35,319 nt of DNA from Flavihumibacter sp. CACIAM 22H1 (GTDB lineage: Bacteria; Bacteroidota; Bacteroidia; Chitinophagales; Chitinophagaceae): the NCBI RefSeq assembly GCF_001601815.1, contig NZ_LUKG01000010.1, forward strand, positions 24,557 to 59,875, written 5' to 3'. The notes under the pieces are model-generated. The model searched no databases. It was not told the origin of the DNA and was given only the letters and a program-made list of their open reading frames with translations. The position numbers and the translations under genes were made by a program. Positions 1 to 9,336 of this stretch are shown piece by piece (position 1 is the first letter of the stretch; each line of letters starts with the position of its first letter).

Positions 1-2450
1 AGTGAAACCCGGTTGAAAAAAGAAACAGGGCCACCTGCTGGTACAGAAATTGTTAATTCAATTTTCCCTTGGCCGATTGCTGTAGCATTGATTACAGGCG
101 TTGACCGGGGCATTTTACCCAATCCTGAATAAACGCCGTTTTCATCAGGCAACCAGTACAGGTTTTCAGCAATGACTTCTTTCTGAAGATTTAAAATTTT
201 AAGGGCCAAGAACGCGCCTTCTTCTTTTGTGGCCTGCCTGATTTCTCTTTTTATAGCAGTAATCATGCGGGTGGTAGATGGGCCAATTTCAGCAAAAACC
301 TGTCCGAGGCTTTTTTCTTTTCCTTCCTTATCATAAATGCTCATTACCAACATCAGATCATACTGATGTGTGAACGTGTTATTGATCAGATGCAAACTCG
401 TATCGGCATGGTTATAAAAAAAATTAACCGGTGCACTGCCTTTTCTCAGGCCATATAAACAGGCATTCGGATCCAGGTAATAATCGTACATCTGGCCACG
501 TAAGGCCGTCCAGGGATTCTGCGTTTTCCAGATAATAACACCTGTATACCAATCCCACATATGCGAACTAAAGCCTTCCATCAAAGACCTGTACTGATCG
601 TAATTAACCAACTGCGCTTTAGTAGCCCATTCTTTTAAATCAGCCGTTTTACCATAGGCATTAATAAAGTTATTATAGCCGATGTATTTGTGATATTGCC
701 AAACAGAATCAACTATTTCTTTTCTGGTTTCCGTAGAATAATCCGGGGCTACCAGGTTCTCTTTTGGAATAAAGCGTTCCAGCGATTGATAATCGCCGGT
801 TCCTACCGATCCGATTTCAGAATTAAAGGGCCAGGTACGATGATTAAAAAAGGTTTTCAGGGGTTGAATGCCGTAAGGCCCATCTCCATTACCACCCAAA
901 AAGTTGAACGACATATCGTCCGAGTTCGAATAATCCACAAACCACCTGGTACCATCCAATGCTGGTAAAATGGAATCGCGCAGAGCGCTTTGAATATCCT
1001 GTGGCAATGTAATTTCATTTCCGCCACACCAGATTGCCAGGGACGGGTAATTACGGATCATTTTAATCTGGTCAATGGCCGATTGCAGAAAAAGCGGATG
1101 GTCGTCGGGATATTTTCTTCGGGTCCACTGATCGTCTTTCTTCATAGGATCTACCCAACGGCCATTACAATCTCCGGATCCCCAGAAATCCTGCATCACC
1201 AGCAGGCCGTACTGATCACATGCTTCATAAAACTCGGGGCGTTCGGTAATTGCCCCACCCCATATCCTGATCAGGTTCAGGTTCATATCACGATGGAACC
1301 GGATTTCGGCCGCATAACGTTCCTTACTGAAGCGTAACATGGCATCCGCTATAATCCAGTTGGCCCCCTTTATAAATACCGGCTGCCCGTTTACCCAGAT
1401 TTGTTTACTACGGGTGGTACTGTTCCAATCGGCCTTGATTTCGCGCACCCCTACCTGCAAATGTTCTTCATCCGAAACTTTTCCATTGGCAACAAATTCC
1501 ATCTTCAACGCATATAAATCCTGCTTTCCATAACCATTCGGCCACCAGAGTTTAGGAGAAACCAACTGGTGATCCGGCAACTGAACCTCACTAACAGAAT
1601 TTGGTTGTATGGTTACGGACTTGGCAATTGTTTTCCCATCAATTGAATACCGCAATAGGCCGGTTACGGCTGAAGCCGTATTATTTAGTAATTCTGCCGC
1701 AACTTTTAAGGTAGCGGGGGCTTGTTGCCCCTGGGGCTTTCTTTTACCAGGAACCAGGGTAACTACATGTGGATGTTGAATGCTGACTGCGCCGGTTTTT
1801 TCAATTTCTACTTTGTCCCAGATACCCGTATTTCGGTCTCTTACCGGTTGAATCCAATCCCAGCCAGCTACATATTGGTGGGCCACATTTTTAGCAATGG
1901 TTCCGTCTCCTCCCTGTCCGCCATTCGGATTACCCGGTTCATCCGGCGGATATACAAGTATAGCCAACCTGTTTTTACCCTGCTTATTAAGCTGCCTGGT
2001 AATATTATAGGACTGCCGTAAAAACATTCCATAATGTCTTTCCTTATTCAGTTTTTGCCCGTTCAGAAAAACATCACAACTATAATTTACACCACGCAGG
2101 TGTATCCATACAGTTTCCCCGGCAACCGGCTTTTCTGTAAATTCCTTTACAAACCAATAGGTATAATAAGCATTTCCTGTATTGAAAATATCCGGAATCT
2201 TGGTATTGTTCATTCCATAAAAAGGATCCGGTATTTTTTTATTCTCCAGCAGGGTTGTTAAAACGGTTCCTGGCACCACAGCGGGCTCCCAGTTACCAAG
2301 GGAATATTCGGTGGAGGACACTAATTTTCCCTCTGCGGAAACCTCTGAAACCGGTGCACATTTCCAGCCCTGATTCAGTTCATACTTTTTTTGTGCCTGT
2401 ATAGAAAAAACTGAAAAAACGTAAATAAACAGTACAGTCAATTGTTTCAT
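1..2450 (-). CDS. Glycoside hydrolase family 2 protein (beta-mannosidase / exo-glucosaminidase-like), 3' end cut by window edge
   Basis: Translating the minus strand from the ATG at 2450 gives an open frame of 816 codons that runs off the left edge, so the C-terminus is missing. Residues 1-20 are a Sec signal peptide ending in IQAQ. A GH2 sugar-binding domain follows (about 25-210), then an immunoglobulin-like domain and a TIM barrel. The barrel carries WCGGNE with the likely acid/base E479, and NSEIGS with the likely nucleophile E545. The NE pair favours a mannosidase-type member; the related exo-glucosaminidase CsxA uses Asp as its acid. The exact substrate cannot be read from sequence. It is the last gene of a GH95-dehydrogenase-GH2 operon, starting 18 bp after the dehydrogenase. 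The family call is firm; the specificity is inferred. Confidence 0.88.
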   Translation of the reverse strand, partial: MKQLTVLFIYVFSVFSIQAQKKYELNQGWKCAPVSEVSAEGKLVSSTEYSLGNWEPAVVPGTVLTTLLENKKIPDPFYGMNNTKIPDIFNTGNAYYTYWFVKEFTEKPVAGETVWIHLRGVNYSCDVFLNGQKLNKERHYGMFLRQSYNITRQLNKQGKNRLAILVYPPDEPGNPNGGQGGDGTIAKNVAHQYVAGWDWIQPVRDRNTGIWDKVEIEKTGAVSIQHPHVVTLVPGKRKPQGQQAPATLKVAAELLNNTASAVTGLLRYSIDGKTIAKSVTIQPNSVSEVQLPDHQLVSPKLWWPNGYGKQDLYALKMEFVANGKVSDEEHLQVGVREIKADWNSTTRSKQIWVNGQPVFIKGANWIIADAMLRFSKERYAAEIRFHRDMNLNLIRIWGGAITERPEFYEACDQYGLLVMQDFWGSGDCNGRWVDPMKKDDQWTRRKYPDDHPLFLQSAIDQIKMIRNYPSLAIWCGGNEITLPQDIQSALRDSILPALDGTRWFVDYSNSDDMSFNFLGGNGDGPYGIQPLKTFFNHRTWPFNSEIGSVGTGDYQSLERFIPKENLVAPDYSTETRKEIVDSVWQYHKYIGYNNFINAYGKTADLKEWATKAQLVNYDQYRSLMEGFSSHMWDWYTGVIIWKTQNPWTALRGQMYDYYLDPNACLYGLRKGSAPVNFFYNHADTSLHLINNTFTHQYDLMLVMSIYDKEGKEKSLGQVFAEIGPSTTRMITAIKREIRQATKEEGAFLALKILNLQKEVIAENLYWLPDENGVYSGLGKMPRSTPVINATAIGQGKIELTISVPAGGPVSFFNRVS

Positions 2451-2468
2451 TAGAAAAAATTTAAACGA

Positions 2469-5402
2469 TCAAACCAGGGCTTCGTACAATACTTCTACCG
2501 GATGTTTTGCTTTTCTACCGGTTCCGTCTTTTATCTGGTGGCGGCAGGATGTACCGGGTGCGGCAATAATGGTTTCTTCTCCGGCAGCGCGTACTGCAGG
2601 TAATAAAACCAGCTCGCCTACTTTCATAGAAATATCATAATGCTCTTTTTCATAACCGAAAGAACCTGCCATTCCACAGCAACCCGATGGAATGGTTTCC
2701 ACGGTATAGTTTTCGGGCAAACTCAATAACTGTACAGAAGGGCCAACCGACGAAATTGCCTTTTGCTGACAGTGGCCATGCAACTTTATGGCGCGTTTTT
2801 CTTTGGTGAATGCCTCCGGAGAAATTCTTGCCATACTGATTTCTCTCGCAATAAATTCATCAATCAGGTATACATGTTGTGCCAGTGCCTGCGCATCTTC
2901 CAGCAGGTCGTCCTCTGCCAGATCAATATATTCATCGCGAAAAGTGAGTATAGCAGACGGCTCAATACCGACCAGCGGTGTTTCATCACTGATCAGCGGA
3001 CGTAACCGGGCAATATTGCGGTTAGCGATACCTTTGGCATGCCGGATCAGTCCTTTCGACATCCAGCTTCTTCCACTTTCTTCATGCTCGGGGATTACTA
3101 CTTCATAACCCAGTCTTTCCAGCAGAAGGATGGCCTTCTTACCAATTTCAACGTCGTTATAATTTGTAAACTCATCACAGAACAGGTATAATTTTTTACC
3201 TCCAACGGGCTGTGCCGTTGTTGGCGTTCCGCGGCGTGCTGAATGACTTTTGAACCAGGCTTTTAAGGTAGTAGCTGCCAGTGTAGGCATAGAGCGTTCA
3301 AGTGCAAAACCGGCAAAATTTTTCACCCATTTGCTTACCAGTTTATTGGTCATAGCAAAATTGTAGAGGCCGGGTGCGATGGAACCCAGTTTTGCCGACA
3401 AACTAAAATTGGCAATCAGCCTGCTTCTAAGCGGTATACCATTGCTATCGTAGTATTGCTGTAAAAATTCAGCTTTCAATTTAGCCATGTCCACATTTGA
3501 CGGGCATTCGGTTTTACAGGCTTTACAACTAAGGCATAAATCCATTACTTCCTTAATCTCTTCATGGTCAAAACGATTGGCCTTTTCGGAGCGGGTCAGG
3601 AATTCCCGAAGAATATTGGCTCTTGCGCGGGTGGTATCTTTTTCATTACGGGTAGCCATGTAAGAGGGGCACATGGTACCTCCACTTAAATGTGTTTTCC
3701 GGCAATCTCCCGATCCGTTGCATTGTTCAGCATGTTGCAGTACATCCTGGTTATAGTAGCGGAAAACCGTTTTAAACGCAGGGGTTTTTTGTCCGGGGGT
3801 ATACCGTAGCATGGTATCCATAGGAGGCGTATCCACAATTTTATTGGGGTTGAAAATATGCTTTGGATCCCAGACTTTTTTGATTTCACGCAACAACTGG
3901 TAATTTTTTTCACCTACCATTTGTTTGATAAACTCACCTCTCAGCCGCCCGTCTCCATGTTCGCCACTAAGAGAACCCTTGTATTTTTTTACAAGCGTGG
4001 CAATTTCTTCTGCAATTACCCTAAACAGCCGATTGCCTTCTTCGGTTTTTAGATTGATGATGGGTCGCAAGTGTAGCTCACCCGATCCGGCATGAGCATA
4101 ATGCACTGAATAGAGGCCATGTTTGGCAAGAATCTCGTTAAATTCCCGGATAAAAGCGGGCAAATCTTCTACATCAACCGCAGTATCTTCAATTACCGGA
4201 ACGGCTTTTTCATCGCCCGGCAAATTAGACAGCAGGCCCAGCCCCGCTTTTCGGAGGGTCCAGATTTTTTTTGTGTCCGCTCCAAATAATAAAGGGAAAT
4301 GATAACCTAGTCCGGCAGCACGCATTTCCGCCTCACAAGCGGCAGCATCGGCTTCAATTTCCGCGCGTGTTGCACGGGCAAATTCCACCACCAGAATTGC
4401 GCCGGGATCGCCCTGCACAAAAAACCGGTTCTGCATTTGCTCGCGGTTCTGCTTGGTGCATTCCAGTATATAATGATCGATCAGTTCACTGGCACTTGGC
4501 CGATATTTCAATGCAATCAGGTTAGCGCGCAGGGATTCGTCAATAGAATTAAAATGCACACAGAGTAAGCCGGTTTCCTTCGGCGGTAATGGAACAAGGT
4601 TTAATTTAATCTCGGTAAGAAAAGCAAGGGTTCCTTCAGATCCGGCTATCAGGGTGCAGAAGTTAAAATCAGGTTGCCCGGCAGTAAAGGGTGCAGTTTC
4701 CAAAAGCAGGTCTACAGCATAACCGGTATTTCTCCGTTCTACCGTTTTTTTGGGAAATTCTCTCCGGATTTCTTCCTGGTTGGCATAATCACTTAATAGG
4801 GAGCGTATCCTCCGGTAAATCTGGTTTTCCAGCGTATCGCCCTCGCATTTGGCATGAAATTCATCGAGGTTCAGCGCTTTGAATTCCGCATCTGAACCAT
4901 CGCTGAGGATGGCTTTCACTTCCAGTAAATGTTCCCTGGTACTTCGATAAACCACTGAGTTGGAACCACAGGAATTATTACCTACCATTCCACCGATCAT
5001 GGCCCTGTTGGCTGTACTGGTCTCAGGCCCAAAAAACAGGCCATGTGGTTTTAAAAAAAGGTTCAGTTCATCGCGGACAACACCCGGCTGTACCCGTACC
5101 CAGTGTTCTTCTTTATTTAATTCAAGGATTTTTGTGAAGGTCCTGGATACGTCTACCACAATTCCGGCGCCCACTACCTGTCCGGCCAGGGAAGTACCTG
5201 CAGTACGGGGTATTAGCGAAGTATGGTGCTTCTTTGCAAATGCGAGTAAGGTTTTAATATCCTGCTCATGCCGGGGTATGGCCACCGCCAGCGGCAGTTC
5301 CCGGTAAGCCGAAGCATCTGTAGCGTAAAGGGTGCGCATCGCAGCATCATAATACAACTCACCTTCTAATTGTCGGCCCAGTTGCTGCAGTTCTTGAATC
5401 AT
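2469..5402 (-). CDS. FAD-binding and (Fe-S)-binding 2-hydroxyacid dehydrogenase, YdiJ type
   Basis: This 977-residue protein fuses an FAD-linked oxidase to an iron-sulfur and CCG-domain oxidoreductase. The N-terminal FAD domain shows PRTAGTSLAGQ and GNNSCGSNS. The middle has a Cys-rich stretch (GSGDCRKTH, GGTMCPSY), then a ferredoxin-like cluster C623-x2-C626-x2-C629-x3-C633-P. Near the C-terminus are a GHCQQKA segment and SGCCGMAG, typical of CCG domains that donate ligands in glycolate and lactate oxidase complexes. The length is close to E. coli YdiJ (about 1018 aa), a family that oxidises D-2-hydroxyacids (D-2-hydroxyglutarate, D-lactate-like) and passes electrons to an acceptor. It has no signal peptide, so it is probably cytoplasmic. 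It sits between two glycosidases, 54 bp after GH95. The substrate is not determined by sequence. Confidence 0.85.
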   Translation of the reverse strand: MIQELQQLGRQLEGELYYDAAMRTLYATDASAYRELPLAVAIPRHEQDIKTLLAFAKKHHTSLIPRTAGTSLAGQVVGAGIVVDVSRTFTKILELNKEEHWVRVQPGVVRDELNLFLKPHGLFFGPETSTANRAMIGGMVGNNSCGSNSVVYRSTREHLLEVKAILSDGSDAEFKALNLDEFHAKCEGDTLENQIYRRIRSLLSDYANQEEIRREFPKKTVERRNTGYAVDLLLETAPFTAGQPDFNFCTLIAGSEGTLAFLTEIKLNLVPLPPKETGLLCVHFNSIDESLRANLIALKYRPSASELIDHYILECTKQNREQMQNRFFVQGDPGAILVVEFARATRAEIEADAAACEAEMRAAGLGYHFPLLFGADTKKIWTLRKAGLGLLSNLPGDEKAVPVIEDTAVDVEDLPAFIREFNEILAKHGLYSVHYAHAGSGELHLRPIINLKTEEGNRLFRVIAEEIATLVKKYKGSLSGEHGDGRLRGEFIKQMVGEKNYQLLREIKKVWDPKHIFNPNKIVDTPPMDTMLRYTPGQKTPAFKTVFRYYNQDVLQHAEQCNGSGDCRKTHLSGGTMCPSYMATRNEKDTTRARANILREFLTRSEKANRFDHEEIKEVMDLCLSCKACKTECPSNVDMAKLKAEFLQQYYDSNGIPLRSRLIANFSLSAKLGSIAPGLYNFAMTNKLVSKWVKNFAGFALERSMPTLAATTLKAWFKSHSARRGTPTTAQPVGGKKLYLFCDEFTNYNDVEIGKKAILLLERLGYEVVIPEHEESGRSWMSKGLIRHAKGIANRNIARLRPLISDETPLVGIEPSAILTFRDEYIDLAEDDLLEDAQALAQHVYLIDEFIAREISMARISPEAFTKEKRAIKLHGHCQQKAISSVGPSVQLLSLPENYTVETIPSGCCGMAGSFGYEKEHYDISMKVGELVLLPAVRAAGEETIIAAPGTSCRHQIKDGTGRKAKHPVEVLYEALV

Positions 5403-5456
5403 GTCGGTTGGTTTGCTTGCGGCGCTAATTTACGACATTCTGTTTCGAGCTGCTTC

Positions 5457-7925
5457 CTATTGTACCAGATATCGCCTGCCTTTAACCGTTTTAAATGTTA
5501 GCACCCTGTCCTGATTCTGGGAAGAAGCAATGGTAGTACCATTTTCGCTTATTATTCTTTTTCCCTTAGGCAGCCAGATTTTGCAGGTATTTCCCAGGCG
5601 CGACAGAAGGGCAGCATGTATAAGCCGTCCTTTTTCCCAGGTTATATCTACCTCAAATCCGTTTCGGGCCGATAACCCGGTAATTACGCCTGTAGCCCAA
5701 TCGGAATGAGTGGGTAAGGCGGGCAGCAGACGGATAACCCCTTCTTCACCATGACTTTGCAGCAGCATTTCGGCCATTCCGGCTGCTCCGCCGAAATTGC
5801 CGTCAATCTGGAACGGCGGATGGGCACAGAATAAATTGGCATATACCCCGCCGCCATTGCTCATATTGGTACCCAAACTGGTAGCGGGTTTAAGCAGTTG
5901 GCGGACCAGTTCATACGCGTGGTTTCCATCGCCCAGGCGGGCCCAGAATGCAATTTTCCAGGCTTTGCTCCAGCCCGTTCCATCATCTCCACGCTGCTCC
6001 AGCGTTTTACGGGCCGCGGCAGCCAGGTCGGGGGTTGCCCAAGGAGTAATTTCATCGTACGGGTGCAGACCATATAAGTGTGAAACATGCCGGTGTTTGG
6101 GTTCACCGTCTTTCCAGTCGTCCAGCCACTCGTTTAAATCGCCGGCAGCACCAATTTTGTTCGGTGCAAGCCGGGGTAATGCCAGTTCCAATTCTTTCTT
6201 AAACCCTTCGTCTGTTTTTAGAATCCCTGCTGCCTGAATGCAGGCTGCAAAAATTTCGCGGGTAATCTGCATATCCATGGTAGGACCCATTGCAGTATTT
6301 CCCCGGAATCCGTTGGGCATGATATAAGCATGTTCCGGCGAATTGGACGGTGCTGTAACCAGGTAGCCGTGGCGGGGAGATTCGATGAGGATAGATTGCA
6401 GGAATTGAGCGGAACCCTTCAGAACCGGGTAATAAGTTCGCAGGAAAGCAGTATCGCGGGTAAATCGAAAATGTTCCCAGATATGGTCACAAAGCCAGGC
6501 GCCCCCGGTTAACGTGGAGCCCCACTCTGCCCCTTCTCCCGGAGATGTATAAAGCCAGGGGTTAGCAATGACATGCGCTGCCCAGCCTTTTGCATTATAA
6601 TAAGCTTTGGCCGTTTTTTCGCCATTTGGAACCAGGGCCCTGGTAAACCGGAAAAGCGGTTCGGCCAGGTCAGAAAGATTGGTTGTTTCTGCCAGCCAGT
6701 AATTCATCTGGATATTGATGTTCAGATGGTAATCTCCATTCCAGGGGGTCTGGTATTCTTCTGCCCACAAACCCTGCAGGTTGGCCGGCAATAATCCGGG
6801 TCTGGAGGAGGAAATCAATAAATAGCGTCCAAAATTATAATATAAAACAGGCAGTGTTGGATCGTTCTGATTGTACCGTTCCAGCCTTTCCTGGGTACTT
6901 AATGTAGCAACAGCCGGATTTTCAGGCATTGTCCACTGGTTGCGCAAATAATAACCAGCATAGACATTGATATTTTTCTCCAGTGCGGTATTGTAGTTGA
7001 GCCCCGCTTTCAAATAGGCCAGTGCTGCCGGCATAGGATCAAAACCAGTGAGGGCATATTTAGGATACGCATAATCGGTAGCTGCGCTAATTTTAATGAT
7101 CAGTTCATTTGCATTTTCGACACGGATAACCGGCCGGCCATTCAGAACATCTTCCCGCATGGAGCCCCCGATTATTTCCGGCTGCAACGCAGTAGCAAAG
7201 CGCAGGCCCTTGTCTTTTCCACTGGGTAATTGCCCGCTCAGTAACAACATATTGCCCGAAACCGACGTACTGGCATTTTCTTTCCGGAAAAGGTCCAGTG
7301 CAAGATTAATACCTCCTGGTTTACTGCTATGAATACGCACCCATAAAATATCATTGGTGAAATCAGCCCAACAGACTTCAGTTATTGTTGCACTATCACG
7401 GTTATAACGGGTACGGGCAACTGCTGTTTTCAAGTCGAGTTCGCGATTGTATCCGGTAACCGCACTGGTGGTATCTCTCCAGGTAATCAATAAATCAGCC
7501 AGGATCTGGTAGGCTCCGTACTTCTGGTTAGCACCGTTCCCATGCCCCGATCCGGGCCCTTTGGCAACAAATTCCTTCATTAGTAAATCCTGCGCTTCTT
7601 TGTTTCTTCCGGCAAGCAGGTGCTCCTGTATAGGTTTGAGAAATTTGTGCGCATTTTCCCGGTCGGCATCCTGTGGCCCGCCCGACCACATGGAAATTTC
7701 ATTAAGCACCAGCCGTTCCCGATTGGGGTTTCCAAACTGCATAATGCCCATCCTTCCATTTCCTACCGGCGAACTTTCTGTAAAATAACGGGCTGGTTGT
7801 TTAAACCGAAGGGTATTGGCGGATCCGTTACCCGCTATAGCTGACCCGTTCATTTGAGATTGGGACTTGGTAGTACTGATCAGCAGGCCTAAGAAGAATA
7901 GCGATGTTATGGCAATTTTATTCAT
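5457..7925 (-). CDS. GH95 alpha-L-fucosidase (or GH95 alpha-L-galactosidase)
   Basis: An 822-residue secreted glycosidase. A signal peptide covers about residues 1-23. The N-terminal domain has the GH95 signature (RYFTESSPVGNGRMGIMQFG, LNEISMWSGGP). The catalytic (alpha/alpha)6 barrel shows NINIQMNYW with N402 and N404, which match the two Asn of characterised GH95 enzymes that assist an Asp base. IDGNFGG holds D708, the likely base, and SPEH holds E531, the likely general acid by alignment from memory. The family inverts at alpha-1,2-fucosyl linkages, some members at L-galactose. It is the first gene of the minus-strand operon, so the promoter should lie in 7926-8094, shared with the divergent sigma factor gene. 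The length is normal for the family and no damage is visible. Confidence 0.92.
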   Translation of the reverse strand: MNKIAITSLFFLGLLISTTKSQSQMNGSAIAGNGSANTLRFKQPARYFTESSPVGNGRMGIMQFGNPNRERLVLNEISMWSGGPQDADRENAHKFLKPIQEHLLAGRNKEAQDLLMKEFVAKGPGSGHGNGANQKYGAYQILADLLITWRDTTSAVTGYNRELDLKTAVARTRYNRDSATITEVCWADFTNDILWVRIHSSKPGGINLALDLFRKENASTSVSGNMLLLSGQLPSGKDKGLRFATALQPEIIGGSMREDVLNGRPVIRVENANELIIKISAATDYAYPKYALTGFDPMPAALAYLKAGLNYNTALEKNINVYAGYYLRNQWTMPENPAVATLSTQERLERYNQNDPTLPVLYYNFGRYLLISSSRPGLLPANLQGLWAEEYQTPWNGDYHLNINIQMNYWLAETTNLSDLAEPLFRFTRALVPNGEKTAKAYYNAKGWAAHVIANPWLYTSPGEGAEWGSTLTGGAWLCDHIWEHFRFTRDTAFLRTYYPVLKGSAQFLQSILIESPRHGYLVTAPSNSPEHAYIMPNGFRGNTAMGPTMDMQITREIFAACIQAAGILKTDEGFKKELELALPRLAPNKIGAAGDLNEWLDDWKDGEPKHRHVSHLYGLHPYDEITPWATPDLAAAARKTLEQRGDDGTGWSKAWKIAFWARLGDGNHAYELVRQLLKPATSLGTNMSNGGGVYANLFCAHPPFQIDGNFGGAAGMAEMLLQSHGEEGVIRLLPALPTHSDWATGVITGLSARNGFEVDITWEKGRLIHAALLSRLGNTCKIWLPKGKRIISENGTTIASSQNQDRVLTFKTVKGRRYLVQ

Positions 7926-8094
7926 ATGGAAACTCTAGGTTCTAAAGATATTCTCACCAATCAGAATAGAATTGGAATTTTTCAACAGATTTCACCTGAA
8001 TCTTCACCAATAACCCGGAAATTCAAAAAAATGCCATGGAATCTGTGATTTTTTTACCCTTTTAGCGAATAATAAGGAAACAGCTCAGCACCGG
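7926..8094. promoter_or_regulatory. Divergent intergenic region between GH95 operon and sigma factor gene
   Basis: This 169-bp region must hold promoters for both directions. The octamer TCACCAAT occurs twice in the same orientation (7954-7961 and 8004-8011), 50 bp apart. An A7T / AT7 inverted pair lies at 8025-8032 and 8048-8055. No exact TAnnTTTG element was found on either strand, which would fit dependence on an alternative sigma factor, but that is inference. AAGGA at about 8071-8075 lies too far from the sigma start to be a convincing ribosome site. Confidence 0.4.
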
Positions 8095-8595
8095 ATGAAG
8101 GAACCGATACAAAAGCAAGCATTTATACAGATGCTGGAAGCTCATAAAGGCCTATTGTATAAGATCGCGCGGTCTTATACCACCACGCCTGCCGACTGCC
8201 AGGATCTGGTACAGGAAATTACCCTGGCACTTTGGCGATCTTTTGAGAAGTATAACCAGCAGTATGAATACAGTACCTGGATCTACCGGATTGCATTAAA
8301 TGTATCGATCAGTCATCTAAGAAAGGAAACCCGGCGTATACAATCACATGCACTCACCGAAGACCACTTGTTCTTACCTATTGATACCGGTGGGGAGGAT
8401 GCTGCAGTAAACCTTCTGTATTCCTTGATTGCCGCCTTGAATCCGTTGGATAAAGCCATTATGTTACTTTATCTGGATGAAAAATCGTATCGCGAAATGG
8501 CTGAAATACTCGGCCTGTCTGAATCCAATATTGCCACCAAAATCAGCCGCATCAAAGAAAAATGGCGGCAGCAACTAAATGTAAAAAACACCTGA
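8095..8595 (+). CDS. RNA polymerase sigma factor, ECF (sigma-70 family)
   Basis: A 166-residue protein with the two-domain ECF layout. Region 2 covers about residues 10-80, with DCQDLVQEITLALWRS and STWIYRIALNVSISHLRK. Region 4 covers about 110-160, with LNPLDKAIMLLYLDEKSYREMAEILGLSESN, a helix-turn-helix for the -35 element. There is no C-terminal extension. It directs core RNA polymerase to a specific promoter set. The stop is followed after 2 bp by the start of a membrane protein gene, so the two are translated together; that partner is a candidate regulator of sigma activity. The gene is divergent from the GH95 operon, a plausible target. The family is certain; the regulon is inferred. 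Confidence 0.93.
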   Translation: MKEPIQKQAFIQMLEAHKGLLYKIARSYTTTPADCQDLVQEITLALWRSFEKYNQQYEYSTWIYRIALNVSISHLRKETRRIQSHALTEDHLFLPIDTGGEDAAVNLLYSLIAALNPLDKAIMLLYLDEKSYREMAEILGLSESNIATKISRIKEKWRQQLNVKNT

Positions 8596-8597
8596 AC

Positions 8598-9245
8598 ATG
8601 CAAGAAAAAGAAATTATAGAAATCTGGAAATCGTACCAGCAAAAACTGGATAGCTCCCTGCAAATGAATAAAAAATGCCTGCAGGAAATACAGCTCATGA
8701 AAGCATCTTCCTCCTTAAAACCCGTTCGGCTAACCAGGTGGATAGGGATTGTATTCGGCCTGGTATGGTTATTATTTATCGCTTTCCTGATGTATCATTC
8801 CTTAAGCTGGTCAAAACTTGTTTTTCTCCTTTCAGCCGGCATTCATTTCATCGTGTCATTGTATGCCATACTTGTTTATATACATCACCTGGTTTTATTA
8901 GATCAGTTTGATAATAGTAATTCAATTGTGGAAGCACAACAAAAACTGGTTCTGCTTTCCACATCTAATCTTCGGGTCCTAGGTATTTTGTTAGTTCAGT
9001 TACCGGTATTTTCTACCTGGTACATGAATCTTGAATGGATGCATTCATCTCCGGAAACTTTTTGGGGCATCCAGGTGCCGATTGTATTAATACAGGCCTG
9101 GATGGGTTGGTGGGCATTCAGAAACCTACATTATCGCAATCATGAAAAAAAATGGTTCCGCTGGTTTTTGAGCAAGGGCGAATTCGCCACCTTTAAAAGA
9201 GCCACGGCTCTTTTAAAAGAAGCTGAAATGCCACTGACTTCTTAA
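8598..9245 (+). CDS. Four-helix membrane protein, putative sigma-factor partner
   Basis: The start chosen is ATG 8598, two bases after the sigma stop; an upstream in-frame ATG at 8562 would overlap the sigma gene and adds residues unlike the rest. The product is 215 residues. An N-terminal hydrophilic helix (EIIEIWKSYQQKLD, then LQMNKKCLQEI) is followed by four hydrophobic segments at roughly residues 37-60, 67-95, 118-140 and 150-172, then a basic tail. I recognise no named domain. Similar proteins (an EIWK...KLD...LN..EI helix plus four membrane spans) are, from memory, common next to ECF sigma genes in Bacteroidota. The cytoplasmic helix could hold the sigma factor at the membrane, but there is no direct evidence and no classical anti-sigma fold such as FecR. 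Confidence 0.7.
   Translation: MQEKEIIEIWKSYQQKLDSSLQMNKKCLQEIQLMKASSSLKPVRLTRWIGIVFGLVWLLFIAFLMYHSLSWSKLVFLLSAGIHFIVSLYAILVYIHHLVLLDQFDNSNSIVEAQQKLVLLSTSNLRVLGILLVQLPVFSTWYMNLEWMHSSPETFWGIQVPIVLIQAWMGWWAFRNLHYRNHEKKWFRWFLSKGEFATFKRATALLKEAEMPLTS
9192..9217. repeat. Perfect 12-bp inverted repeat with 2-bp spacer inside coding sequence
   Basis: Arms TTTAAAAGAGCC (9192-9203) and GGCTCTTTTAAA (9206-9217) match exactly around an AC spacer. It lies in the last 60 bases of the membrane protein gene and encodes FKRATALLK. No T-run follows, so it is not a normal terminator. It could form a strong RNA hairpin near the 3' end of the sigma-operon message. Confidence 0.85.
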
Positions 9246-9336
9246 CAATTCACTAGGGATTCTTCTACACCAATAAGCCTATATTCGCCTTGAATGATTT
9301 ACTTTTTCTCAACGTTCAAGGACTTTAATACCTATT

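Noticed and set aside
690-2261. Five plus-strand open frames of 64-115 codons
   Set aside because: They lie opposite the continuous GH2 frame on the minus strand, which has family motifs and a signal peptide; the plus frames show no domain.
5797-6237. 146-codon plus-strand frame opposite GH95
   Set aside because: It is Pro/Ser/Arg-rich antisense of the catalytic domain of a well-supported gene.
8025-8055. A7T / AT7 pair as a bidirectional terminator
   Set aside because: It lies between divergent promoters and consists only of A/T runs with no GC stem, so it is better explained as an AT-rich promoter region.
8562-8597. Earlier start for the four-helix membrane protein
   Set aside because: It would overlap the sigma gene by 34 bp and adds a basic stretch that is just the sigma C-terminus in another frame; ATG 8598 fits tight operon spacing.
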